From Vibrio tasmaniensis 1F-187 (GTDB lineage Bacteria; Pseudomonadota; Gammaproteobacteria; Enterobacterales; Vibrionaceae): a DNA stretch of 6,307 nucleotides. Location of the stretch: positions 1 through 6,307 of the forward strand of contig NZ_AJZM02000242.1 of assembly GCF_000272405.2 (NCBI RefSeq), read 5' to 3'. The first letter of the stretch is position 1; each line of letters starts with the position of its first letter. Below, piece after piece: positions 1-4,780 of the stretch. Under the pieces are notes generated by a model. That model saw nothing but the letters and a program-made list of their open reading frames with translations. It made no database searches and was not told where the DNA came from. Position numbers and translations under genes: made by a program.

Positions 1-239
1 ATTTCAGGTATAAGGCCAGTACGAGAGAGTAGGAACGGGTTAAATGTCTTTATTCTAGACTAGGTATTCATTGGCCGCTGCTTGGGCACAAAAACGTTCC
101 TTTAACCCCTTATATAGCCCAAGAAAGTATTACGTTCCTGTTTCCATGAGTAGCAAGTAATAAAGTATCCTCTTAAAATGGCAGCGATCGCATCGGTACG
201 CTGCTATTCGTTCTAATGAATCATTAGAGTAGTAGCTCT
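1..239. other. Left-edge non-coding stretch, no gene seen
   Basis: I see no convincing coding frame on either strand in this stretch. It contains a 7-base inverted repeat (CTTGGGC at 81-87 and GCCCAAG at 117-123) and the stronger hairpin at 177-208 listed separately. The right-hand part (about 205-239) weakly resembles the start of the dispersed GTTATTCAT repeat found elsewhere in the window. It may be worn repeat or cassette DNA, but this is inference. Confidence 0.5.
177..208. other. Ten-base-pair hairpin, non-coding
   Basis: AATGGCAGCG (177-186) pairs with CGCTGCTATT (199-208): six perfect GC-rich pairs plus one G.U and three A-T pairs, around a 12-base loop. The loop edge includes the palindrome GCGATCGC. 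No T-run follows on either strand, so an intrinsic terminator is unlikely. It could be part of a small RNA, a recombination-site stem or a repeat remnant; nothing here decides. Confidence 0.45.
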
Positions 240-322
240 AGCTCATTTCTGCCCCTTTATCAGCTAGAACAAGAACTCATTCATATCCTGTTAATGGCAA
301 TTTACCCTACAAAAAGTTATCC
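240..322 (+). repeat. Dispersed repeat, copy A
   Basis: This segment aligns with 3652-3734. The best shared block is an exact ACTCATTCATATCCTGTTAAT, and the shared end is AAAAGTTATCC. By eye about three quarters of positions agree, with only small gaps. It lies directly upstream of the 5' block of the Nudix gene. Neither copy has a credible reading frame, so it is a non-coding intergenic repeat. Confidence 0.65.
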
Positions 323-339
323 GAATTCAGTACATCTAG

Positions 340-470
340 AAATTATGCTTCACTTAGCAGTCTAACCTCTCAATGTGGTCACTAACTTATTGATTACAAA
401 TTGAAGTGATAGGTGAAAGTCTGCATTATATGGGCGTAAAATGCGGCGCAGAGTCATATAGAAGGCGTTA
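340..470 (+). repeat. 5' flanking block, copy 1 (upstream of Nudix gene)
   Basis: This block aligns with 2464-2597 upstream of the unrelated 257-residue gene. Anchors in order are AAATTATGC, TTAGC, TCTAA, TAAC, TATTGATTA, TTGAAG, CATTAT, TAAAA and TATAGAA. Spacing is gapless apart from one 4-base indel near 399, and roughly two thirds of positions match by eye. It carries the promoter at 401-429 and ends at GGCGTTATGC, which looks like the end (R' core) of a Vibrio integron attC site. It behaves as a portable promoter and 5'-leader block. Confidence 0.6.
401..429 (+). promoter_or_regulatory. Sigma70-like promoter for the Nudix gene
   Basis: A -35 TTGAAG (401-406) and a -10 CATTAT (424-429) are separated by 17 bases. 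The same two hexamers with the same 17-base spacing occur at 2529-2557 in the second copy of the block, where the spacer sequence differs. That conservation is the main support. Transcription would begin near 436, giving a leader of about 50 bases before the ATG at 488. Confidence 0.55.
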
Positions 471-487
471 TGCTACAAGGAGTAAAA

Positions 488-964
488 ATGTTGAGATTTG
501 ATCAAGGTGATGCTCGATTTAACTTTCGAAGTGCTGCCGTTATTGTTCATGATAATCATGTGTTATTACATAGAGTTGTCGGAGATTCTTTTTGGGCGCT
601 TCCCGGTGGTAGAGTTGAGTTTTTCGAAAACTCAGATGCTACATTGAATCGAGAGCTACTAGAAGAGTTAGGGGTAGAGTCGTCTGTTAAGAAGCATCTT
701 TGGCACGTTGAAAGTTTCTTTGAACATGCAAATAAAAAGTATCATGAAATCGCTAACTATTTTTTTGTTCAACTAAGCGAACCTCATAGATTTCCATTGA
801 ACGAACCTTTTCGTGGTATTGAGTCTGGCGTCGATCTTGAGTTTAGGTGGTTTTCATTGAACGAGTTGCCAGAAGTGGATGTAAAGCCAGAGTTTTTGCG
901 TTTAGGTTTGTTAGATTTACCTTTAGAAACAAAGTACATCAAACTAAGTGAGATAGCAGCATAA
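488..964 (+). CDS. Nudix hydrolase, substrate unknown
   Basis: This encodes a 158-residue protein with a complete Nudix box, GX5EX7REUXEEXGU: G41, E47, R55-E56, E59-E60 and G62, preceded by the usual LPGG turn. Nudix enzymes are Mg2+-dependent hydrolases of nucleoside diphosphates linked to another moiety. The box binds the metal, but substrate cannot be read from it. The protein is a single domain of typical family size and probably cytosolic. I chose the ATG at 488 because AAGGAG (477-482) lies five bases upstream. An ATG at 470 would add six residues but falls on the repeat boundary GTTATGC and lacks a ribosome binding site. The stop codon (962-964) lies inside GCATAAC, the exact inverse of GTTATGC at 467-473. 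The gene has its own promoter and is not in an operon. Stand-alone Nudix genes are common integron-cassette cargo, which fits this setting. Confidence 0.88.
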   Translation: MLRFDQGDARFNFRSAAVIVHDNHVLLHRVVGDSFWALPGGRVEFFENSDATLNRELLEELGVESSVKKHLWHVESFFEHANKKYHEIANYFFVQLSEPHRFPLNEPFRGIESGVDLEFRWFSLNELPEVDVKPEFLRLGLLDLPLETKYIKLSEIAA

Positions 965-1053
965 CAAATAAGAATTTAACGCTGCGAAGCCAGCGCTTAA
1001 TCCGATTGTTGAACAAGCCCGATGCCTCTATATAAGTAAATTGTGCGATCTAA
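961..1053 (+). repeat. 3' flanking block, copy 1 (after Nudix gene)
   Basis: This block aligns with 3411-3502, downstream of the 257-residue gene. The conserved parts are TAAC at the start, a stem-loop, AACAAGCCCGAT, and CTCTATATAAGTAAATTGT followed by CGATCT. The small stem here is CGCTG (980-984) with CAGCG (991-995) around loop CGAAGC. In the other copy it is CGTTG and CAACG around CGTAAC, one compensatory pair change. No T-run follows, so it is not an ordinary intrinsic terminator. The block overlaps the Nudix stop codon, as the start of an integron attC site often does. Confidence 0.65.
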
Positions 1054-1323
1054 CCTACATCAACAATACTGGACTTCCTGAATTTAAGCCGTTTGCCATA
1101 CTTGCAGTTATTCATTAATTGCTAATTTAGTAAAGTCGCTGACAAACTTTTGTCCAAAACCTTCACAGGCTGAATTTTTACCCGTGGTACATTCTACCTC
1201 AGAAATGCCCCAAAATCGTTCAGAGCGAATGCTCTACACATTTTCATGGCGTGCATTTCCCCTACCAAATCTAATCCGATGAAAGAGGATAAGACCATGC
1301 TCATTTGAGGTGCGGGCTTTCGA
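1054..1323. other. Non-coding stretch between Nudix and UDG-like genes
   Basis: Apart from the repeat copy at 1107-1158 I can assign nothing here. A minus-strand frame of 66 codons covers 1194-1394, but it has no recognisable motif, no ribosome binding site, and overlaps the promoter of the next gene, so I do not call it. The stretch may be decayed cassette or insertion-sequence DNA. Confidence 0.45.
1107..1158 (+). repeat. Dispersed GTTATTCAT repeat, copy D (partial)
   Basis: GTTATTCATTAATTGCTAAT begins the copy and matches 3619-3638 at all but one base. A looser match follows through CTGA..AAACTT.TGTCC, comparable to 6240-6293. A short upstream match (TTAA, then TTTGCC) is shared with 3600-3618. 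The copy then diverges, so it appears truncated relative to the 3619-3734 copy. Confidence 0.55.
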
Positions 1324-1352
1324 TTGAGCGTGATCGTAATTAACGTTATGAT
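1324..1352 (+). promoter_or_regulatory. Sigma70-like promoter for the UDG-like gene
   Basis: A -35 TTGAGC (1324-1329) and a -10 TATGAT (1347-1352), each close to consensus, are spaced 17 bases apart. Transcription would start near 1359, which places an upstream TTG start candidate (1356) at or before the transcript start and favours the ATG at 1410. A small hairpin, ACGGA-AAA-TCCGT, follows in the leader near 1368-1380. Confidence 0.5.
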
Positions 1353-1409
1353 CCATTGTCTATAAATACGGAAAATCCGTTTATTGATTGTCATGGACTG
1401 TGCAGATAT

Positions 1410-2066
1410 ATGAGTATTTTCAAAGAAGAAACCAACTTATTCAACCGTTGGATTGGTAAGCGAGAAGGTTTTGTCGTAGATGGTGTGGTATCGGAAGAAC
1501 ACTATATGAACTCTTTACTGAAAATCTGCTTTGTTCTCAAAGAAGTCAATGATAAAGGCGGTGGAGGTTGGGATCTCAGGCAGTTTATTCGCGATGGTGC
1601 GCGTTGGCAGACCTGGGATAATATTTCACGTTGGGTTAAGTGTTTTTCGGAACTTGATACAAATGTTAGCTGGTCTGAACTGGCGAACATTACTGAAGAT
1701 GATAGAAAGAATACTTTAAAATCAATCTGTGCCATGAATCTTAAAAAGTCACCGGGTGGACACACAACTATTAAAACAAGTTTCAACAAGGCTGTCGCCG
1801 AAGATAAAAAATACATACAAGAGCAATATTCGTTATATAACCCCGACATAACTGTATGCTGCGGAACGGGTTGGGATCTCCGATGGGTTTTAGATCTCAA
1901 TGAATCGGAAGTGTATGATACAACGAGAGGCATTAATTGGTTTTTGAATACTGAAGGTAAGGCAGTAGTCATGTTTGCCCATCCCTCGGCAAGAGTTCAA
2001 GATTCGTTGTTGGTCTATGGGTTAGCTGATGCTGTGCGTGAGATTATGCGTGAATTAGAAGGTTAA
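1410..2066 (+). CDS. Uracil-DNA-glycosylase-superfamily-like protein
   Basis: This encodes a 218-residue soluble protein. I recognise the pattern of a family usually annotated as hypothetical or UDG-like: FVVDGVV (21-27), KICFVLKE (38-45), GGGWDLRQF (51-59), TWDNISRW (68-75), KKSPGG (112-117), PDITVCCGTGWD (145-156) and AHPSAR (190-195). KICFVLKE resembles the first-motif strand of the UDG fold, and HPSAR resembles the late HPS motif. The classical catalytic GEAPG or GQDPY motif is absent, so base excision from DNA is not established. It could act on another nucleic acid or be catalytically different. The start at ATG 1410 is preferred because the promoter at 1324-1352 puts the transcript start near 1359; an in-frame TTG at 1356 would add 18 residues. 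The ATG has only a weak ribosome binding site. It stands alone, with no partner within 500 bases downstream. Confidence 0.7.
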   Translation: MSIFKEETNLFNRWIGKREGFVVDGVVSEEHYMNSLLKICFVLKEVNDKGGGGWDLRQFIRDGARWQTWDNISRWVKCFSELDTNVSWSELANITEDDRKNTLKSICAMNLKKSPGGHTTIKTSFNKAVAEDKKYIQEQYSLYNPDITVCCGTGWDLRWVLDLNESEVYDTTRGINWFLNTEGKAVVMFAHPSARVQDSLLVYGLADAVREIMRELEG

Positions 2067-2128
2067 ATGCTATGTAGCCTGTGGATTGGCTGTTTAACGA
2101 TTTCAGAGATACTAATATTACGAAATAC

Positions 2129-2356
2129 CTAAATTGACGTGGTTTGGAATTGAACTAGAGCTAGAGCTAGAGCATGGTGAACCTGCTCCGACAGCGCCTC
2201 TCCGGCTCTAAAACGAAGAAGCATTAAGCGGTAAGCACATAAAATGCATTCGAATGGGTCAACCTTCACATACCCTTTCAGCATGGCCGCGTCACCGGGC
2301 AATTCTAGTGAGTCTTCAGGTGCGATGCTTAAGGAGCGTATACCTAAGGGAGCATC
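2129..2356 (-). pseudogene. Relic of an IS91-like transposase, C-terminal part
   Basis: On the minus strand an open frame of 75 codons lies between stops at 2357-2359 and 2129-2131. It reads LKGYVKVDPFECILCAYRL in its middle part, then FRAGEALSEQVHHAL. The DPFECxxC-xx-R pattern, with CxxC followed by an arginine, is what I associate with the C-terminal end of IS91-family (Y2) transposases. The rest of the transposase is absent, there is no usable start, and the frame runs into a triple CTAGAG repeat on the plus strand (2155-2173). It is therefore a remnant, not a gene. The family assignment is from memory of the motif. Confidence 0.5.
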
Positions 2357-2378
2357 TCACTATAACGTCGGTTCGTTC

Positions 2379-2476
2379 AACAAACGTTTAAGACGGATTC
2401 CCAACGCATGGCGTTTTCAGCTTACTTCAGTTATTCGATGAAGTGCCGAATCAAGCTTTTTCAAAATTATGCGTTA
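2379..2476 (+). other. Partial or degenerate Vibrio-type integron attC site
   Basis: The left half is typical of Vibrio attC repeats: AACAAACG (2379-2386), TTTAAGACGGATTC, then CAACGCATGGCGTT (2402-2415), where AACGC and GCGTT form a stem. The usual right half, complementary to the left end and closing in a GTTRRRY core, is not present. Instead the sequence passes into the 5' flanking block near 2464, where ATTATGCGTTAT gives only a poor substitute core. I read this as an attC truncated or recombined into the block. No integron integrase gene is in the window. Confidence 0.65.
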
Positions 2477-2528
2477 TTTAGCGATCTAATACTTAACATA
2501 TCTCATTAACCTATTGATTATTAATTAA

Positions 2529-2557
2529 TTGAAGTTTGATTGAAAAGGCTACATTAT
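2529..2557 (+). promoter_or_regulatory. Sigma70-like promoter for the 257-residue gene
   Basis: TTGAAG (2529-2534), 17 bases, CATTAT (2552-2557), identical in hexamers and spacing to 401-429. Expected transcript start is near 2564, leaving about 60 bases of leader before the ATG. Confidence 0.55.
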
Positions 2558-2559
2558 AG

Positions 2560-2597
2560 GACGCTAAAAGACGGCCGAAAGCCGTATAGAAAGCGTC
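2560..2597 (+). promoter_or_regulatory. Two-part stem at the transcript start
   Basis: GACGCT (2560-2565) pairs with AGCGTC (2592-2597), and inside it ACGGC (2571-2575) pairs with GCCGT (2581-2585) around a CGAAA loop. It begins at the predicted +1 region, so it could shape the 5' end of the mRNA or be an operator. The equivalent positions in copy 1 (432-469) do not pair well, which argues against a general function for the block. Confidence 0.35.
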
Positions 2598-2623
2598 ATA
2601 TTTTCAATAGGTTAGTTTAAAGA

Positions 2624-3397
2624 ATGAGTTTCAAAATTAATAGAATTAGCAATAATAACCTTGGAACCCATTACGGCATTTTTCAAAATAATGAGTTGAT
2701 CCATCATGAATTTAGTCGCACAGCTGCAGAAAATGTACTGGAAAAACTACAGACTGGAAAGACACTTGAAGAGGCGCTTAAATCAGAGCCAAAACCCAAA
2801 TCAGAACGAGTAATAACTCGACTTGTAAAACCTCAAGTTTCATTGATTAAGCAACATAAGTCTCTTTTCACGACAGCGGCAACTACTGAGAAAAAATTCG
2901 AATACGATCCTGTCTTATACCGTCAAATTGCGAACTTTAAGGTAAATGAAATCGTTCAGGTGACAAATCGAAAAGGGCAACGGTCAACCATACATATTAC
3001 TAATATTGTAAAATTAAGTTGGCACCAACTTCAATTGTTAGTCTCCGGAGGTAGTACTAAATTCGAGAAACGGTATTTACTCTACAAAGAGTACAGTAGA
3101 AAGAGTCAAGCACATTGCGTCTTGAAAGGGACGAGTTTAAGTCAAGCAGAAAGTACGGAAATTCAAGAATATATAGATATCTTTAAGGTAAATGGGTTCT
3201 CAAAACACACACAAGTAAATGATTACATAACCAACAATAGCTTGTGGGGACTCTTCCCGATAATTCGTTCACTTAACGATCATGGTGAGCTCAAAAAGAT
3301 CCCAGGTATAGAACCTAAATATTTCGAAGTTGTTTGCCGTATTTTAAACATATCAGGTGAAGGTGGTAGAAGCTTAGATAACTTCAAAAAGTACTAA
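2624..3397 (+). CDS. Unrecognised 257-residue protein
   Basis: I do not recognise this family. The frame is long, complete and has ordinary codon use, and a promoter lies at the right distance upstream. The N-terminal 50 residues look like a small compact domain (GTHYGIF..., then a helix ending GKTLEEAL). A lysine-rich, proline-containing linker follows (about 54-90), then a mixed alpha/beta body from about 93 with VNEIVQVTNRKGQRSTIHIT (about 107-126), and a C-terminal helical part. It has no signal peptide, no clear membrane segment and no catalytic signature I can name. The protein is basic, which would suit nucleic-acid binding, but that is a guess. The start at 2624 has only a weak purine-rich stretch (AAAGA) upstream. 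It is a single gene flanked by the same 5' and 3' blocks as the Nudix gene. Confidence 0.75.
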   Translation: MSFKINRISNNNLGTHYGIFQNNELIHHEFSRTAAENVLEKLQTGKTLEEALKSEPKPKSERVITRLVKPQVSLIKQHKSLFTTAATTEKKFEYDPVLYRQIANFKVNEIVQVTNRKGQRSTIHITNIVKLSWHQLQLLVSGGSTKFEKRYLLYKEYSRKSQAHCVLKGTSLSQAESTEIQEYIDIFKVNGFSKHTQVNDYITNNSLWGLFPIIRSLNDHGELKKIPGIEPKYFEVVCRILNISGEGGRSLDNFKKY

Positions 3398-3410
3398 TTC
3401 AGACCATACC

Positions 3411-3502
3411 TAACGGATAAGGATTAAGCGTTGCGTAACCAACGTTAAATCCCAAGTCTTAAACAAGCCCGATCCTCTATATAAGTAAATTGTACGATCT
3501 GA
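3411..3502 (+). repeat. 3' flanking block, copy 2 (after 257-residue gene)
   Basis: This copy matches 961-1053 and starts at TAAC, 13 bases after the stop codon. Its stem is longer than in copy 1: 3421-3432 pairs with 3441-3452 with one mismatch and one G.T, including the conserved core CGTTG (3429-3433) with CAACG (3440-3444). AACAAGCCCGAT and CTCTATATAAGTAAATTGT are exact matches to copy 1. No T-run follows the stem. Confidence 0.65.
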
Positions 3503-3600
3503 TCTCGAAGGGTGGCGACCTTGATGCTTTTCCCTAGGCGAGTGTGGTCTTTGTAAGGCAGAGGTTTCGACGCGTCACCTTGTGCGAACTGCACGTCAGT
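3445..3600 (-). other. Short minus-strand open frame of doubtful status
   Basis: A 51-codon frame runs between stops at 3601-3603 and 3445-3447. It contains KPLPYKDHTRLGKSIKVATL and then RDQIVQFTYIE. It has no ATG and no ribosome binding site. The last residues fall in the 3' block, and in copy 1 the same strand and frame give IAQFTYIE, so the shared reading may only reflect DNA similarity. It could be a fragment of a mobile-element protein; I cannot name one. Confidence 0.25.
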
Positions 3601-3618
3601 TTAACATTTGCCCCTCTA

Positions 3619-3734
3619 GTTATTCATGAATTGCTAATGCTCAATTTTCAGAAACTGATTTATGCCCCATTATCAGAGAGAGTAAATACTCATTCATATC
3701 CTGTTAATTGGTTTTGCCTTACTAAAAGTTATCC
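3619..3734 (+). repeat. Dispersed GTTATTCAT repeat, copy B (longest)
   Basis: The first 50 bases match copies at 1107-1158 and 6240-6300, and 3652-3734 matches 240-322. The unit begins GTTATTCATGAATTGCTAAT, and a related GTTATCCAT with TTCTAATGCT starts at 3728, so the two ends resemble each other as a worn direct repeat about 110 bases apart. It is non-coding; a 66-codon frame over it is an accident of composition. Confidence 0.65.
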
Positions 3735-3759
3735 ATTCTTCTAATGCTGTTAGTTGTGA

Positions 3760-3783
3760 ATCCCCGTGTTGTATCACGGGGGT
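3760..3783. other. Perfect GC-rich hairpin
   Basis: CCCCGTG (3762-3768) and CACGGGG (3775-3781) form seven perfect pairs around TTGTAT, extended by a T.G and an A-T pair. Neither strand has a T-run after it, so it is a poor intrinsic terminator. It sits about 100 bases before the HEPN-gene promoter and may insulate it, or be a protein-binding inverted repeat. Confidence 0.5.
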
Positions 3784-3886
3784 AAATTCGATCTAGCTAT
3801 TAGCACCCACATAACCCAGCTCTAGTTGCAAGCTTGCGCGCTAGTTACTTACCTAAGTTCCTTTCCCTTATTCCTGCGATAAGTAA

Positions 3887-3916
3887 TTGTTCATAAAAAC
3901 AAATCTCTAGTAGAAT
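3887..3916 (+). promoter_or_regulatory. Sigma70-like promoter for the HEPN gene pair
   Basis: TTGTTC (3887-3892) and TAGAAT (3911-3916) are separated by 18 bases. Transcription from near 3923 would give a leader of about 55 bases before the ATG at 3979 and would cover the short frame at 3935-3982. Confidence 0.45.
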
Positions 3917-3934
3917 TGTGCTAATTAAAGAACC

Positions 3935-3982
3935 ATGAATAAAGTTTGGCTTAATTCTGTTCAGCACTTAGGGTATTTATGA
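3935..3982 (+). CDS. Possible 15-residue leader peptide
   Basis: An ATG frame of 15 codons, MNKVWLNSVQHLGYL, ends in a TGA that overlaps the ATG of the HEPN gene as ATGA. A purine-rich AAAGAA lies just upstream. Such an overlap can couple translation of the next gene. The frame is short enough to arise by chance, so this is only a candidate. Confidence 0.25.
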   Translation: MNKVWLNSVQHLGYL

Positions 3983-4686
3983 GCATAATGGATAAACAAA
4001 TTGAGAAAAATATACTGATGATCAACGGTATTGTGAATAGCTATTTTATAGTTGATCAAAACCTAAAATTATTGAAGCCATTGCTTGAAGACAAGGATAC
4101 CTACTCTAAGTGGGACAACACTTATGCAGTTGATGGTGTGAGCGCTCTGCGTTTGGTTTTATATTTGCACATTTTGTCAGACATGCGTGCGATTTTATTC
4201 GATACCCATAAAAAAGTAGCAAGTATTCACAACCTCATTAAGGCCCTAGAGAACCCTCAGACCGTAAAACGTTTGAAAGAACGATTTTGCATACCGAATG
4301 ATGTTATCGGTGACGATGAATTCATTAACAATATAATTAAACAACATGATATTGAGATTAAGAAAAATGCATTTGAAGACATGTTATCTAAAGTCCAGCT
4401 CGAATATTGTGAACTAAAAAAATCAGAGTTAGCTCAACGCGTAGATGACGCTAGGAATCAAATGATAGCTCACAAAGAATTTGCAACAGTAAAAACACAG
4501 CGAAAAATGTATGATGCATCTGATTTTGGTCTTAAATTTAGTGATGCTGAAGATATCGTAACTCACTCAAAAAATATCATATTCCTGATATATAGCCTCT
4601 TTACGTGTTCACATTTCGACACTGATAGCGCAACTTACCACCATGAACTCGTAGCTAATCTGTTTTGGCGTAAATCAAATACGTAA
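3979..4686 (+). CDS. HEPN-domain protein, AbiU2-like
   Basis: This encodes a 235-residue, mostly helical protein with no signal peptide. The key motif is R159-NQMIA-H165, the RX4-6H signature of HEPN proteins, in the sequence ARNQMIAHKEF. Many HEPN domains are RNases, with the arginine and histidine in the active site, and they act as toxins or abortive-infection effectors. The N-terminal layout, a helical pair with LRLVLYLHILSDMR at 57-70 and a long helix before the motif, recalls the AbiU2-type HEPN family; the family name is a judgement from pattern. The ATG at 3979 has AGGG (3970-3973) five bases upstream; an ATG at 3988 is a weaker alternative. The next gene starts 94 bases downstream on the same strand without an obvious terminator between, so the two probably share a transcript. 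RNase activity and phage defence are inferred, not shown. Confidence 0.65.
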   Translation: MSIMDKQIEKNILMINGIVNSYFIVDQNLKLLKPLLEDKDTYSKWDNTYAVDGVSALRLVLYLHILSDMRAILFDTHKKVASIHNLIKALENPQTVKRLKERFCIPNDVIGDDEFINNIIKQHDIEIKKNAFEDMLSKVQLEYCELKKSELAQRVDDARNQMIAHKEFATVKTQRKMYDASDFGLKFSDAEDIVTHSKNIIFLIYSLFTCSHFDTDSATYHHELVANLFWRKSNT

Positions 4687-4780
4687 GACTCATATTGAGA
4701 TGAATTCGGTACTAGGCAACATTCATAGAGCTCGGCTCAATGTAGCTTGTATACATCACACCACAGAATAAGGTCATAAA

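Larger units (their letters stand above)
2464..2597 (+). repeat. 5' flanking block, copy 2 (upstream of 257-residue gene)
   Basis: This is the counterpart of 340-470, with an offset of 2124 bases before a 4-base indel and 2128 after it. It begins AAATTATGCGTTAT within the end of the attC-like region and ends at AGCGTCATA. It holds the second copy of the conserved promoter and, just after it, a two-part stem (2560-2597) that is well formed here but not conserved in copy 1. Confidence 0.6.

Noticed and set aside
17..39. CAGTACGAGAG, reminiscent of the 23S rRNA sarcin-ricin loop region
   Set aside because: The match stops after about ten bases and the flanks do not resemble 23S rRNA.
432..469. 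Copy 1 equivalent of the two-part stem at 2560-2597
   Set aside because: The corresponding arms (GGGCGT and GGCGTT) are not complementary, so the stem is not a conserved part of the block.
470..487. Upstream ATG for the Nudix gene
   Set aside because: It falls on the repeat boundary GTTATGC and lacks a ribosome binding site; the ATG at 488 has AAGGAG at ideal spacing.
1020..1053. Possible XerCD dif-like site in the 3' block
   Set aside because: The AT-rich stretch does not fit the two 11-base arms of dif in either orientation.
1194..1394. 66-codon minus-strand frame
   Set aside because: No motif, no ribosome binding site, and it covers the promoter and leader of the UDG-like gene.
1531..1719. 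62-codon plus-strand frame
   Set aside because: It lies inside the UDG-like gene in another frame and has no supporting features.
1502..1972. 156-codon minus-strand frame
   Set aside because: It is antisense to the UDG-like gene, whose plus-strand reading has recognisable family motifs.
2244..2441. 65-codon plus-strand frame
   Set aside because: Its second half is a translation of the attC left half and its first half is antisense to the transposase relic.
3544..3744. 66-codon plus-strand frame
   Set aside because: It covers a non-coding repeat also present at 240-322, where the frame is not kept.
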